Positions 22,940-35,479 of a stretch of 64,000 nucleotides of DNA are shown here, piece after piece. The first letter of the stretch is position 1. Each line of letters starts with the position of its first letter. The position numbers and the translations under genes are program-made. The stretch covers positions 572,015,752 to 572,079,751 of the forward strand of contig NC_081405.1 of NCBI RefSeq assembly GCF_030272615.1, given 5' to 3'. The notes under the pieces were generated by a model, which saw only the letters and a program-made list of their open reading frames with translations, ran no database searches and was not told the origin of the DNA. The stretch is from Cryptomeria japonica. Its lineage: Eukaryota > Streptophyta > Pinopsida > Cupressales > Cupressaceae.

Positions 22940-23467
22940 TCATAGATTTATATGGGTAATTAAAATGCAAGGGCCGACTCTTATGTGGCACTGTTGATGT
23001 GTTTTTCATGCACATGCGAACACAAAATAAAATACCAAGGTATCTTATCCTCTCTTGAACAAAGTTTCCCTGAATGCTGAAGATTTCGCTTAAGGATCAA
23101 TCGAGGCAACTCCAAGGTTCTTGTATGTAGGGTCTCTATGTGTGGATAAGCTCAATTTGGTCTGATGGGATTATACTGGAATCACAAGGGGACTTACGTT
23201 TGATGACCTGAGCGTCTGATTTGCTAGAACTCAAGTCCTATCTACTCACCGGGATAATAAAGAAATAGCAAAAAGGTGTAGGGTTTAGAGAGTCTAATCT
23301 AAAACCTAGAATGTAAGAAGGTAAATGAATGACTAGGTGGAGTCCTACTAGGCTGGGTCTCACCATCAGATTGAACAATTCAACACCAACTCAGTGCGAT
23401 CTTCTAAGGGATCCTTCGAATATGTTCAAATCGTACACCATCAGACATTGGTCACCATTCAAGATAA

Positions 23468-24186
23468 GCTGACTCTCGATCATCCATAAGAAGCTTGAAA
23501 GAGGATCTTTGTTTTCTAAGGAAATGAAACTGCCTTCTTCTGCTTCTGGCCTAGGAACATCACAAAAGAAGATCTTTCACTATGCTGTCGATTCCATCCT
23601 TGATAAGTATTTCAAGCAATGCATTTCACCATGTTCATCCGTCTCATGGATTCGACACTGCCCTAGCCTTGCAAACTCAGACAATCTGCGTGGATAAAGC
23701 TGTGCATTCAATCTCCACCAAAGTTGAGGAAAACAAACTTGTTGTTTATCGTGAAACTGTTGTCGCTCCATTGAGAAATCTTTTTTTTTTTATTTTTTAT
23801 TTTTTTATTTTTCTGGATTTTCTATTTTTTTTTTGATTTTTTGGTTTTTTACTTTTTTTTTGATTTTCTGGAATAAGAGAGATCTTGAAAGAGATCTTGA
23901 ATATCTCAGATTCAACTTGAAAGCTCAATTGGTTACAGCTTGCTTCCTTCTTTCGTAAATCCAATTGATGACCCAACGATCACCTTCCTTCTTTGTATCA
24001 CTTTCGTCGAGCGTTGAAGATGGCTTTTCCATTGATCTTCCTTGGATTCGAGAGTTCGCATTCGCTCACCTTTCTTCTGCTTCAAATCTCTTGAGTGTGA
24101 AAGAGAGGGTAAAAGTTTTGGATAACTCCTCTAAATATGACCCGATAAAATCCGGATTTCATTTGCTTAAGTGTTCATCTCGATCG
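23468..24186 (-). other. element B internal remnant
   Basis: About 720 bp between the primer site and the truncated 3' LTR. It contains a long T-rich run (23780-23875) and short frames with no recognised gag or pol motif. A deletion joins it directly to the tail of the 3' LTR at about 23467. Confidence 0.5.
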
Positions 24187-24204
24187 CCCTCCTTCTAGCG
24201 CCAA
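24187..24204 (-). other. primer-binding-site-like sequence of element B
   Basis: Three to four bases past the LTR end the - strand reads TTGGCGCTAGAAGGAGGG. The TGGCGC start is typical of retroelement primer sites complementary to a tRNA CCA end. The tRNA species was not determined. Confidence 0.55.
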
Positions 24205-25045
24205 TTCTGTTGATGTGTTTTTCATGCACATGCGAACATAGAATAAAATACCAAGGTATCTTATCCTCTCTTGAACAAAGTTTCCCCGAATGCTGAAGAT
24301 TTCGCCTAAGGATCAATTGAGGCAACTCCAAGGTTCTTGTAGTAGGGTCTCTACGTGTGGATAAGCTCAATTTGGTCTGATGTGATAATATTGGAATCAC
24401 AAGGGGACTTACGTTTGATGACCTGAGCGTCTGATTTGTTGGAACTCAAGTCCTATCTACTCATCGGGATAATAAAGAAATAGCAAAAAAGTGCAGGGTT
24501 TAGAGAGTCTAATCTAAGACCTAGAATGTAAGAAGGTAGATGAACGACTAGGTGGAGTCCTACTGGGCTGGGTCTCACCATTAGACTGAACAATTCAACA
24601 CCAACTCAATGCGATCTTCTAAGGGATGCTTCGAATATGTTCAAATCGTACACCATCAGACATTGGTCACCATTCAAGATAATGCATGAACAACAGATGC
24701 ATAACGACTCAAGATTAAGCTCGTTCTATGCCAGTTGACCACGCAGGGCGCACTTACAGTCAACAAAAGGCTAGTGGTTTGGATTAAGTGGATTCCATGC
24801 TAGTGCATTCAATAACTCCTTTCATTCAATCTAATTATCTATCATCTAAAATGAAGATTTAACAAGAGACCATGCATATTGCAAATAAACGACACATTTC
24901 ATCATAGCTTCAATGAAAATGGAGTTTATTTACAATCAAGGGCAACAATTTCTTGCCTTCTCTTCCTAATCTACTCTAATTGCTATTCTATCTGTTGACT
25001 ATTCACTAACTCCTTCACTATTAACTTTTACAAATGAAGAGCCAG

Positions 25046-25140
25046 AGCTTTATATAGAAAGCTATTTACATTTCAATGGCTCTGATTAATTTACAATCAA
25101 TGGCTAGGATTTCAAGATGAAAACCCTAATTAGGGTTTGT
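25046..25140 (-). promoter_or_regulatory. element B core promoter: inverted telobox and TATA box
   Basis: On the - strand the palindrome AACCCTAATTAGGGTTTT lies near 25121-25140. CTTTCTATATAAAGCTC lies about 75 bp downstream. This matches unit A in order and spacing. Confidence 0.7.
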
Positions 25141-25776
25141 TACAACAAAACCTTTTAGTCAATGAGAAAATTACATTCAATGCATGAGAACCAATAGGAA
25201 GCAAGGATAGGTACACCGAAGTTTGTGCCATCATTAGTGAGTCAGGTACATTGAATCTGGACATGTTGATGTGGACCTATCTGACTGGAGGAATGGTGAC
25301 TGGGACGCCACCTTGTTTGGTACTTGCTCGTATCTCAATTTGATGATGCTGAGAAGCTAACTTTGATTAACTCTTCTGAAACTATCTGCTTCTTCAATGT
25401 ACCCTTGCATTGACCTTGGTTGATCCTCCTTCGTCCTTGATGTACTTGATGAATGATGTACCTCCTTGACTCCCATGTGTTTGATGAGGCCTCCACATGG
25501 TCAAGTCATTTCTTTCTCTAGTAGCATACTTCGCCTTGAAGTGCTTGTGAGATCCTTCTTCTCTATCATCATGTGGTTCTTTTGTGTGGTGGAATGGAGT
25601 CTTTGAGGATAGCTTGGAAATCCTTGAACACTTGAAATCTCCCAATGCTTTTCCCGAACACTTGAAGTCCTCCTCCATCTGCAAAACAAACCAAACGATG
25701 ATTAAGTACACATGATATATCTATCCCAACATTGCATTTCTTACCTTAAATCATTAATAAGGAGGCATTAGAATGA

Positions 25777-25910
25777 AATTTGTTCAGGATCCTCTCTAGG
25801 GACAGGCCCTATAGGGAAATTCATTCAGGATCCTCTCTAGGGACAGGCCCTATAGGGAAATTCGTTCAGGATCCTCTCTAGGGACAGGCCCTATAGGGAA
25901 AATCACTTTG
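25777..25910 (-). repeat. 41-bp tandem triplet in element B
   Basis: TTCAGGATCCTCTCTAGGGA then CAGGCCCTATAGGGAAA is repeated at 25783, 25824 and 25865 with a period of 41 bp. It corresponds in position to the 43-bp triplet of unit A. Confidence 0.85.
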
Positions 25911-26074
25911 AACCCTTTCGAAGGGTGAGGAGCGATTTTTGCTATTTTGCTCAATTAGACCTTATTTTCAACATTTCACAATCTTGGACTTAACCCTCAA
26001 ACCTACTCCCATCACGATCTCACAACTAGCCCTTTGCCTAGCTCAAACAAGGTGAAAAATAAGGATTTTAAAGG

Positions 26075-28102
26075 ATTTCGCTCTGGACCCTTTGGAAGGG
26101 TCAGGAGCGATTTTTATGATTAAGACTCAATCCACCACCTCTTGACTCAATACACCGCCTCCTTGCTCCAAATTGCTTCTCAAGGCAAGTATATACTAGT
26201 CTTCTCTCCACCAAGGCCTAGGAATCCATATCTTGAACTCATACATGAGCAAATTAGATGATTTTGAGAATTTCGCTCTGGACCCCTTGGAAGGGTCAGG
26301 AGCGAAATTTGTCCTTTGCTTGTTTTCCTTCACTTAGCTCCATCCTTCATGCATTTGAGTCATCAAAACAAATCATTTGGCCTTCAAAATTACTTGGGAA
26401 TGCGCTAGCTTGTAGATTGGAGCAAGGTATAGTGTCTCATGAAGAAATTCGCTCTGGACCCTTTGGAAGGGTCAGGAGCGAAATTATTCCCTTAGGCTGA
26501 ATTCCTCCTTCCTCTTACTTTGTTTTACCTTGATTCTTACCTTTGGATCCCTCTCTCATGAAGGCAACACTTGTTTGACCCCCAAGAAGGCTTGAAAGGA
26601 GAAATTCGCTCTAGACCATGACCAAGGATAGGACCTATTTAGAATTTCGCTCTAGACCCTTTGGAAGGGTCAGGATTGAAATTCATGTTCTAGCTCAAAA
26701 TTTTCACTTTTTGCGATCACAACTCAGTCAAATGGATGTCTAGGGGTATCTTCAAGTTAAATTCACCTTGGGCTCAACATGAAATTGGGAGAACAAAGGA
26801 AGTTTTGAGAATTTTGCTCTGGACCCTTTGGAAGGGTCAGGAGCGAAATTCAAGTTCTAGGCTTGATCCTTCATTTCATTAATTCCAATCCACCTCAAAA
26901 GGCAAGAATACATCACTCCACTTCCATCTACGCCATAGGAACCAAGGTTTTGACCTCACCCAAGGAGAAAATAGGTGCTTTGAGGAATTTCGCTTTGGAC
27001 CCTTTGGAAGGGTCAGGAGTGAAATTCTTGTTTTAGACAAAATTCTTCATCTCGTTCACTTTTAATCACTTCAAAAGGCAAAAACATGTCAATCCGCCCC
27101 CACTATGTCCAAGGAACAAGGATTTTGGTCTAAACAAGGAAGAAAATAGTGTCTATGGAGAATTTCGCTTTGGACCCTTTGGAAGGGTCAGGAGCGAAAT
27201 TCAAGTTTTGGGTTGATTTCACACTTGTTCTTTCCTCAATTCACTTCAAAATTGATCAAACCCATCTCTCCTCACCATAATCAAGTCAATTTGCCATCCA
27301 CTTAGCTCAAAACAAGGTCTTTTTGATGCATTAGGCAAAATAGAGGGTCAAGTTGAGGATTTCGTTTTGGACCCTTTTGAAGGGTCAGGAGCGAAATTCT
27401 TGTTTTAGGTTGATTTTCACCACTCCATTGCCTTAGACTACCTTTCAAAGGCAAATATGCATCAAAGCCTTCCCAACATGCCTTAGAAGTCAACAAATTT
27501 GGTCATAACAAGGAGCAAAATAGAGGTTATGGGAATTTCGCTCTAGACCCTTTGGAAGGGTCAGGAGTGAAATTCGTCGTTGAGCTCATTTTACACTTCT
27601 TTTCTCTCTTCCTTTCCTTGGATAAAACTTCTCAAGCCTCCTTCAATCACCATCAAGTCAATTTGTTCTCAAACCGGCGTTCTACTTCAAGATTTTGTTA
27701 GGAAATAAGGTCATACAAGAATTTCGCTCTGGACCCTTTGGAAGGGTCAGGAGCGAAATTCATCCTTGAGCTCATTTTACACTTCATCTCCCACATTTCC
27801 TTATCCAAACAAGTGCTTTTGCCTTCAATAATGCCTGGGAATGAGTTAGTTCTTATTTTGGGGCAAGGTAAAATGTCTTATGGAGGAATTCGCTCTGGAC
27901 CCTTTGGAAGGGTCACGAGCGAAATTCCTCTTCTAGGCTTAATTCACCTTGAGTTTGACTTGCGACTTCGCCTTAGATTCAACCCTTGATACATTTCCTT
28001 CCATATTCTTGCAAATCAATCCAACCATTCAACGACTTTAGGTGAAATCTTGGGTCTTTTGTGAAATTTCGCTTTGGACCCTTTGGGAGGGTCAGGAGCG
28101 AA
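26075..28102 (-). repeat. hairpin-cassette array in element B (12 units)
   Basis: On the + strand each unit reads close to ATTTCGCTCTGGACCCTTTG followed by GAAGGGTCAGGAGCGAAAT. Unit starts are near 26075, 26270, 26444, 26643, 26812, 26988, 27162, 27358, 27534, 27720, 27886 and 28062. Spacing is 166-199 bp, mean about 180. Each can fold with a 9-bp outer stem (ATTTCGCTC/GAGCGAAAT), a 2-base mismatch and a 7-bp inner stem (GACCCTT/AAGGGTC) closed by a 3-base loop. Spacers between units are only loosely similar. Confidence 0.9.
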
Positions 28103-28549
28103 ATTTGAGTTTTAGCTCACATCCTTAACCTTTTCTTCGAATTTCACCAAGTCTGGCCTTGTCCAAGGCATTCCCAGAGGATAAATAGGTCAGCTTCACA
28201 TCAAATCATGCCTAGGGCTTCATCTTTCATCAATTGGACTAATCCCAAACCCTCAAAGATGATACTCACAAATCTTCATTGACTTCCTCAAACTCAGATC
28301 AGTCATCACCTAGCAACAAGAACAAAATTTGACCTAAGGAAGACTTTCAAAGAAACCCTAACCTGGAGCATCCACTGTCTCACCCTAGCTCAAGCAGAAC
28401 CTATTATTCCAATGATCCCTCTGACAACTCTCAAAATGCAAAGGCTAAAAGCCAGGAACCCAAAAGACTAAGAGAACAAACACTAGAAAGCAAAAAGTAG
28501 GGGTTCCCATTCGCAATGGGCTGATGTGTGAATACGTCACAACATGCAC

Positions 28550-30241
28550 CTTAGTTGATGAGTTCCAAAATTAAGAATAAATTGAAGTTGTTTGAAGGCC
28601 GACCCCCTAAAATGCTATCATCATCTATGGAGAATTAAAATAAATTTTAATTGTGTATGAAAGAAGCTGACCTCTTGGGAATAGATGCCACCCTTATGAA
28701 GAGACATATGAGTGGGTATAAAAGAAAGAGGAAGAGGAGGGAGAGGGGGGCCATTAAAAAAGAGATCACTCTTATTTTACAACAAATTTAGAAGAGCAGC
28801 ATGGACATTAAGCAGAGCAGTGATCATTCATGGGCTGCAACTAAGATAATCTGAGTACAATGAAAATATCATGAATTAAAGAAGATGAAATATGATATGA
28901 TTTAATAGCGTGGATAGAGATCTGCAACAGCAGACTTGAACCTGGAAACTACAGTTGCAGACGTATAATCAAGCAGATCAGACATTGACAGATATAATCT
29001 GCACCCAGAGAATTAACAAAAGGTACTAGGAATACCCTACACACTCAAGATGAAATATAATATGATTTAATAGCGTGGATAGAGATCTGCAACAGCAGAC
29101 TTGAACCTGGAAACTACAGTTGCAGATGTATAGTCAATCAGATCAGACATTGACAGATATAATCTGCACCCAGAGAATTAACAAAAGGTACTAGGAATAC
29201 CCTACACACTCATAGGGATGAATGGAGCAGAAGTAAAGAAATATCAATAAAGAGAATAGAATAAGAATAATCAAGTGAACATCATCAATAAGAGTTGCAG
29301 ACTCAGAAGAGGATATATTAGGCAGCAGTTTTATATTTATCAAATATTGTGGCTCTAGTTCAAGGATTATCATTCCTATTCAGAGAAGATATAAAGGACA
29401 TCAGATCAAACAACAGCAGACCATCTGAGTAGTAACATAATTATCCTGAGCAGTGGCACCTATAACAGCAGTTCCAAAATAGAAATCAGATCAGCGATAA
29501 GATCAGATCAGAACTATTATTATGTTACGGGCTGTATCATTCTATTCTGGGGCAAAATATGAGGTGATCTTGAAAAGAGACATTACAAAAGACCCATATG
29601 AAACAAAGGGAAACTATTACAAAAGCTTTGCAATTCATTAGAAGTTGTCACATTCATCTATTCCTTATGACATTTATACCAATAAATGTGACTAGAGAGG
29701 ATCCACAACTAGGTTTGCACACCCTTCTACATGCATTATGTTCATTGAATACCCTCCTTCCTATGATTTAAAAAGTATATCGCATCTTACATACTAAACT
29801 TGCATCACTTGATGCCCTAGAACAACCTAAGATAACATGGCTACGAAATTGGCTCAATGATTAACCATTATTACATATTTCATGTATATATATCAGTCAA
29901 TTACATTGCATTCAACTTATCTTGTTGGGTTTTGTAAGAGTCACATACTAGTCAAAGGATTGAGTGCACTAGGATGCCTTTGCTTTAAAATCTTCTTTAG
30001 ATATGTTGTTTGAAATCCTAGGGCAGCAAAAACATTATTCCGACACTCAAAGAAGTAGCTAATACTTGTTTGAAGATCAGTGGCAGCGAGGGTTTCATTT
30101 TATGGAGTTCAAAAGGCCCAAATTCATGTTCATCTTTACATGGGTTTGCAATTGAATCTATGTCTAGAGGTGCCCAATGGGATTTTGGTAGGATTTATGT
30201 GATTGTATTTCTCCATTGCAATCAATTTTGGGGATGAATGG
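28550..30241. other. flank between element B and copy 1; TATA-like site near 28716
   Basis: No gene was recognised. GGGTATAAAAGAAAGAGG (about 28714-28731) is followed by a purine-rich run and could be an LTR promoter. A 165-bp tandem duplication at 28884-29213 is listed separately. Confidence 0.4.
28884..29213 (+). repeat. 165-bp tandem duplication
   Basis: GATGAAATAT(G/A)ATATGATT then TAATAGCGTGGATAGAGATC and the following 125 bases to TACCCTACACACTCA occur twice head to tail, starting at 28884 and 29049. Only a few substitutions separate the units, so the duplication is recent relative to its surroundings. Confidence 0.9.
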
Positions 30242-31039
30242 TGTTGATGTTCATGCATGATTGAACACATAATAAAGTATTGAATCCTCTATTGTCTCTT
30301 GAACAAAGACTTCTCAAATGCTGAACATGAAAAATGATCACTTGAGACAACTCCATGGTTTACAATGTTAGGTCTTTACGTGTTGGATAGCTTCAATGGT
30401 GTGATGTGTTTGCTGTACCTTCAAAGGGACTTACGTAATTGTTCTTCAAGCTCAAGGAATGATTTTTTACAAAATTGCTCTTTGTACTACTACTAATGGT
30501 CTTGATAAAAAAGTGAAAAAGGGACTAAGGTTTAGGAATGCTATCCTAATGCTAAGAATGCAAGACAATGGACAATTTCAAGTGAGCTCCACTAAGCTTT
30601 GCTTTGACATGCAACAAACTTCTTCACAAGGCTAGTGCAATCTTCTAGGGATAGCTTTATGATTTTCAAATTACTACTACAAACATAGATACCATCAAGA
30701 TGAGGCATATCAATGAAGGAGTAATAATTGAAGTTGAGCTTGGTTAAAATGAGTTTAGTCGACTATGCAAGATACTTCACCATCAACGAAATACTAGTAG
30801 TATGAACAATGAGAGCTTCACTATCAATCATGCACATGCATCTTTCATTCATCTAAATACTTAAAGCAAATTCTATTCTACCCTTTTTTTGTCTTTTCAA
30901 ATTTTAAGTTCTCTCATAAAAGGATGAAGAAACAAGCAAATGCTCCAAAACACAATAAGTCACCAACACCTCTTTAGGAGCATCGATAAACAAATCTTCA
31001 AAACTCTTCTAATCAACCCTTTACAAATGAAATGAGTGG

Positions 31040-31110
31040 GGCTTATATAGTGCTCCCAAATACAATGAATGGCCAAGATCTTGCCACCTAAACCCTAATT
31101 AGGGTTTGTT
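31040..31110 (-). promoter_or_regulatory. copy 1 core promoter: inverted telobox and TATA box
   Basis: AAACCCTAATTAGGGTTT (about 31090-31107) lies about 120 bp beyond the ORF stop. On the - strand, CTATATAAG follows near 31042-31050. Confidence 0.65.
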
Positions 31111-31227
31111 ACATCAAAACCTAATCTTATTGCAAATTATTTAATATCAACCAATGGGAATGTGACATCCATCGAGCACAAACTTCGAGGAAAAATCCTC
31201 CAATAAGAAAAATGATCCCACATGGGA

Positions 31228-34200
31228 TCATAACAAACTATCTTCTAGAAGTTTGTTTCCTTTATCCTTCTCTTTTGTTGCAAATTCAACGAATTTGAAC
31301 ATCATGAATTCAATCTCGGTTATTGGAGCGGCAGGGATGTTTTTTAACAGTTCTTCCATGAAGCTCACTTTGTCTAAGGTAGATGCAAAAGTTTTATTCC
31401 ATCCTGGCCCAAAGTCTCTAGTATTGTTGGTAAGTACCATGAATTTGTGTATGCCATCTAGCTGCTTCTCCGAAGGTGATCCAGCTGTTCCAAAAATTAT
31501 GATCTTCACTCTCTCAATCAGCTGATTAACATTTATGTTAATTCCTTCATTCATCTCCTTCTCAAGTATAATTTTGGCTACCTCCACAATCTTATCATGT
31601 ATCACATTTATTGCATTGTCTACTTGGGTGCATCCATTGTTGATATCATCGAAGATGACCTTCCTCATTCGGAGCATGTTATACCATTGCCGGGGATCAA
31701 GCGACTGTCCATCTTTTAATACTCCATTCACCAAAGTTTGCTTGGGTAACTTCTTCAATTCTTCATTGCTTGTAGTCTTAGCATAACGTAATCTTTGTTG
31801 AAAATGAAAGTATCATAAGCTGTCGTGAGGATCTGAGTTCTTTCAAGAACGCATGTATTTTTTTTTATCAAATATCCTTACTAGCTCCTTCACAAATGTA
31901 TTCGCCTTCTTGAAAGTCCTATTTATCCAACTCTCCATTAGGTGAGCTGAACTTCTCATATTTTAGGAAGCAACGGTGGTGGCATGTGCTTGAAGGATCA
32001 TGTTGCCTTAGCGGTTCCTTGAACTGTTACAAGTAGCTTCTCAACGCTTTCACTTCTTTCTCTAGCTTCTTATTCTTCTCAACTTCCAACTTCAACATAT
32101 CATGGACTGTCTTCATTGTATCATTCAAATCTTCCATTGCCTGTTCAGTGGTAGGGGGACCTAAGTTAATAGTCTCCAAGTCATAATCTTCTGCTGTGAT
32201 CTCATTTTCAGGCTTGTCTACTCTTGGAGTGGCAATTTGTATCACTCGGGATCCTGTACTGTCCTTTGTTATCTTTGACATTTTAGTAGCCTTCTTCTTC
32301 TTCTCTGTTGTCACTTGAGTTTTGTTCAGGAAATTGTGTAAATCATCTAGAGGCTCGTCTTCTATCACTATGACTTCCTTTGCTAATCTCTCCTTGAGCC
32401 ATGCTGGGATAGCAGATTTCTCTTCTCCTACTTGCACCTCCTTGAGTTGCTGATCTTCTCGGGGTGGAGAGGTTACTTCTTCTTCATCATTCTCTATTTC
32501 CACATATTCATCTCCACCTGCCTTGCTATTAGCTTGCTCATGTGGAATTGAATTGTCTTGACCTTGAGGTTGCTTTCCTTTGTCTTCTTGCATCTGCTAT
32601 TCTGGACTGTAGACTCCATGGCTTGCATCTGCTATTCTGGACTGTAGACTCCATGGCTTGCATCTGCTATTCTGGACTGTAGACTCCATGGATTCATTCA
32701 CTGTACGATCTATGTTTTCTCTAATTGGTTGACTCTTTTTATCAACTACTTGATTCATCTCTACATCATGTATGGAAGTAGTACTAGTAGAAGGATGATT
32801 TGAATTTGACTTATGCTTCTTGTGTGATGATCCTTCTTTGAGACTTTACTTTCTCTTTGATCCTTTGGAGTGAGCTGACTGGGTGGCACTTCCACTCATG
32901 CTCGTGCTTTCGGTATCTTCATCGAATGATTTCGTCTCTCCCATTAACTCGAAAGTCTGTTATGCATTCTGGATCTTTAACTTTTGAATTTGGATATCTA
33001 CCCATTGTCGTGTGTATGCTAAGATTTGTTTCATCAAATCTTTCAAATCAGTGATCTCTACATCAATCCAATTGACCTTCACCACTTTGTCTTTTTTTGC
33101 TCATATACCTGCTAAAGGCGTTTCCTCTATCTTGTGCTTGATTTGGGATGTCAAAAACTCTGCACATCCTGACGATGTTGATGGGTAGCCTTGAGCACAT
33201 CTTTTTTCTTGTCTAAATCATCTTGAGCATTCATCTAGTAGTCTTCCAACCGTAGCTTATGCTTGTGTCTCCTTCTGTTAGCTCTTCTCATGTTGTCGTA
33301 AGGATCAAATTTTTCTCTAGAGAACTATGGAGTAAGGAAGTGGGATCTCAATTCTTCTTCTGATTTCTCCGCTGCCTATAGGGATGGACACACTTCTAAT
33401 GATTGCCCGATTGAGATGGGAAAATAAATCCTTGTCTTGTGTCTATTCTTTTGTACTTTGTCATATGTGGTCAACTGTCTCACCAACTCAAGCAATATTA
33501 TTTTGTCAGTAGGATAGCATGGTAGCATGTAGGGTGGACAAGAGCATCCTTGAATTCTTATGTAGGTGAACTTGGGAAACTGAATATACTAAGCACCAAA
33601 ATTCTTTACTAACTCTTTTGCTTGCAAGGATAGCCTTTGATTTAAGCCGCCTTGTAGTGTTCTTGTCAAGTGCATGGTGAAAGCATTGTTCACCCTCCTG
33701 TAATGTGCTCTGCTAGGATAGTGAAGCTGTGTATATGATTCGCATTCTTTAATCTCTCCAATTCCCATTCCAATTGGACCTCTATATATTAATCTTGCGT
33801 ACTCATGAGCTCTGGCAAGTGAATATATGAGATATGAACTCATCTAGAATGTTTTAGTGCATTGGAGTCTCTTAAATTGTATGTTGATGTTATTGCTTAT
33901 GATTCTCACGCAGTTGATCCTTTCTTTTCCATTTGATATTGTCCCCATGAAATAGAACATCTAGTTCTCAAATTGATATGCTTGAGGACTTCATGTAACT
34001 CGGTTTAGTAGAGTGATCAAATCACCAAACTCTTCCTTGAAATCAATTCTGTGTAGCCGGCTATGTACTTTTGATAAGTTGGGTCTGATCTTCAATACCC
34101 AATACTTGTTGATTATACCTAGGCATTTGTCGGGATCATCTTCATAGACTGCTTGCGCTCCTTCTTTGTTCTTGTAGATCAAGCCTTTGTGGTCCTGGAT

Positions 34201-34560
34201 GCGGAAGGCTTCATTGATAGATATCTTAGACAGATAAGCAAGTACTCTACCATCAGGTGCTACTACTGTTTTGCTGTTGGCATTGTAATGTTTGGCACAT
34301 TCAACTATCAATTCATTGCATTGGATGGCTGGAAGGAAACTTGTTGTGTTCACTATCCCGCTCTCAATCATCTTCTTTGAGAATTTGGATGGCTTGCTTG
34401 TGTATAAGGGACCTTGGAACTTTTTCATGTCGATTTGCTTGAGATTGGTATCTCCTATGTTGTTCCAAAATGATGTGATCTTGGTTTTAGGCATTACTCC
34501 CCTTGAGTCCTCTTTGACAAGGATTTGCCTTGAGACTGCTCCTACCTTCAGGGCTGCCAT
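31228..34560 (-). pseudogene. family L protein, copy 1 (frame broken)
   Basis: Main blocks are 33991-34560 (N-terminal, starts MAALKVGAVSRQILVKEDS), 33589-33843 (MSSYLIYSLARAHEYARLIY), 32027-32593 (acidic/Lys-rich plus coiled-coil-like KTVHDMLKLEVEKNKKLEKE) and 31228-31758 (C-terminal, ends NKLLEDSLL). Copies 2 and 3 align to these blocks, for example IGDTNL, VECAKHY, YEDDPDKCLGIINKYW, MRKVIFDDI and IHDKIVEV. Stops include a likely Trp-to-TAG at 33589 and a Gln-to-TAA at 32027. No gag, protease or polymerase motif is seen. Function is unknown. A weak positional resemblance to plant-transposon-associated domains is only a guess. Confidence 0.7.
32591..32695 (-). repeat. 35-bp tandem triplet inside copy 1 ORF
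   Basis: CATCTGCTATTCTGGACTGT then AGACTCCATGG(C/A)TTG is repeated at 32591, 32626 and 32661. Because 35 is not a multiple of three, the expansion also shifts the reading frame of this copy. Confidence 0.9.
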
Positions 34561-35479
34561 GTTCTACCTAAAAGAGGCGTCTAAGTTAGGGTTTTGATAT
34601 GATTTCAATGTCTACAATATCCAAAATGCATCTAGGTTAGTAATTCCCTCTAAAAAGCATATAAGATCATCGAAATCTCGCTGAATTACTAAAGCCCTAG
34701 GTGTGGATACAAACCCTAGACTTGTCTAAATTTGAAAATAATCATCTAATTGAAATGAATTGCATTTAAGCATGCTAGATGATCAAAATGTGATAAAAGA
34801 AGCATCTTATGAATGAAACCTCTTAAACATAATGAACCTGAAGCTGTACCAGCATCACATTAAGGTCTGATTTCAATGAAAATGGTCAAGTAAAACTTGA
34901 TTCAGACCTGCAAACAAGCTCTAAACTGACTGGTAACTTCAATTTGGCAAAAACTGCCCTTGTATTGATGTTCTTTTGATATCAAATGATGATGTTTGTC
35001 TGATTACTGATGTAGAATCGCTGATCTTATTATTGAATTCGCTGATTTGCAATGATGAATTCGCTGTTCTTGAATGTCAATTCACTTGGCTGATAAGAGA
35101 TTCGCTGATTCTGAATGGAATTTGGCTTGTGTTGATGGAGTTCGCTGACCTTGAATGAGTTCGCCTTGTCAAAATCGCTATGTGCTGAAGCTCAATCAAA
35201 ATCGCTATCACTTGATGAAGAAAGATCGCTGCATATGAAGGATGAAGTCATGGATTGATCAAATGGAATGATAATGATCAATCCAATCTTTATAGAGGTG
35301 TAAAGAGGTGTCCTTTCATTGCATTAGGCTGACTTGATGTTTCTATTGAACGTTTGACAATTGAGTTTTTCAAGACAAGGCCGACTTGCATCTTCTTTTA
35401 AATTTGAATAAAAATGTTCGTCTCCTTCCTAGGTGGGGCCCTCCAAGCATAAGCATGCAAAACATACCTCATCGCCAAT

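Larger units (their letters stand above)
22992..28544 (-). mobile_element. family L element B: 5' LTR, internal remnant, truncated 3' LTR
   Basis: On the - strand the element starts TGTTGTGACGTATTCACACA at 28544 and ends CACATCAACA at 22992. The outside flanks are TGCAC (28545-28549) and GGCAC (22987-22991), a 4-of-5 target duplication. The 5' LTR is 24208-28544 (4.34 kb), followed by a primer-site-like TGGCGCTAGAAGGAGGG and about 740 bp of internal sequence. The last 476 bp of a second LTR follow (22992-23467). The shared 476 bp differ at roughly 20-25 positions by hand count (about 5%), so the copy is old. It encodes no gag or pol. Confidence 0.75.
24208..28544 (-). repeat. element B 5' LTR (4.3 kb)
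   Basis: Begins TGTTGTGACG and ends CACATCAACA on the - strand. It contains the hairpin array, a T-rich segment ending TTTGTTTTGCAG (about 25681-25692, - strand), an inverted telobox (about 25121-25140) and a TATA box (TTTATATAG, about 25046-25056). Its 3' end is followed directly by the primer-site-like sequence, which identifies it as the 5' LTR. Confidence 0.7.

Noticed and set aside
23582-23836. 84-codon frame with a hydrophobic C-terminus as a membrane protein
   Set aside because: The hydrophobic end is translation of a poly-T run inside the element B interior.
26075-28102. CRISPR-like array (regular repeats with unique spacers)
   Set aside because: Spacers are 125-160 bp and the sequence is clearly plant nuclear DNA with LTR ends; repeats are hairpin cassettes inside an LTR.
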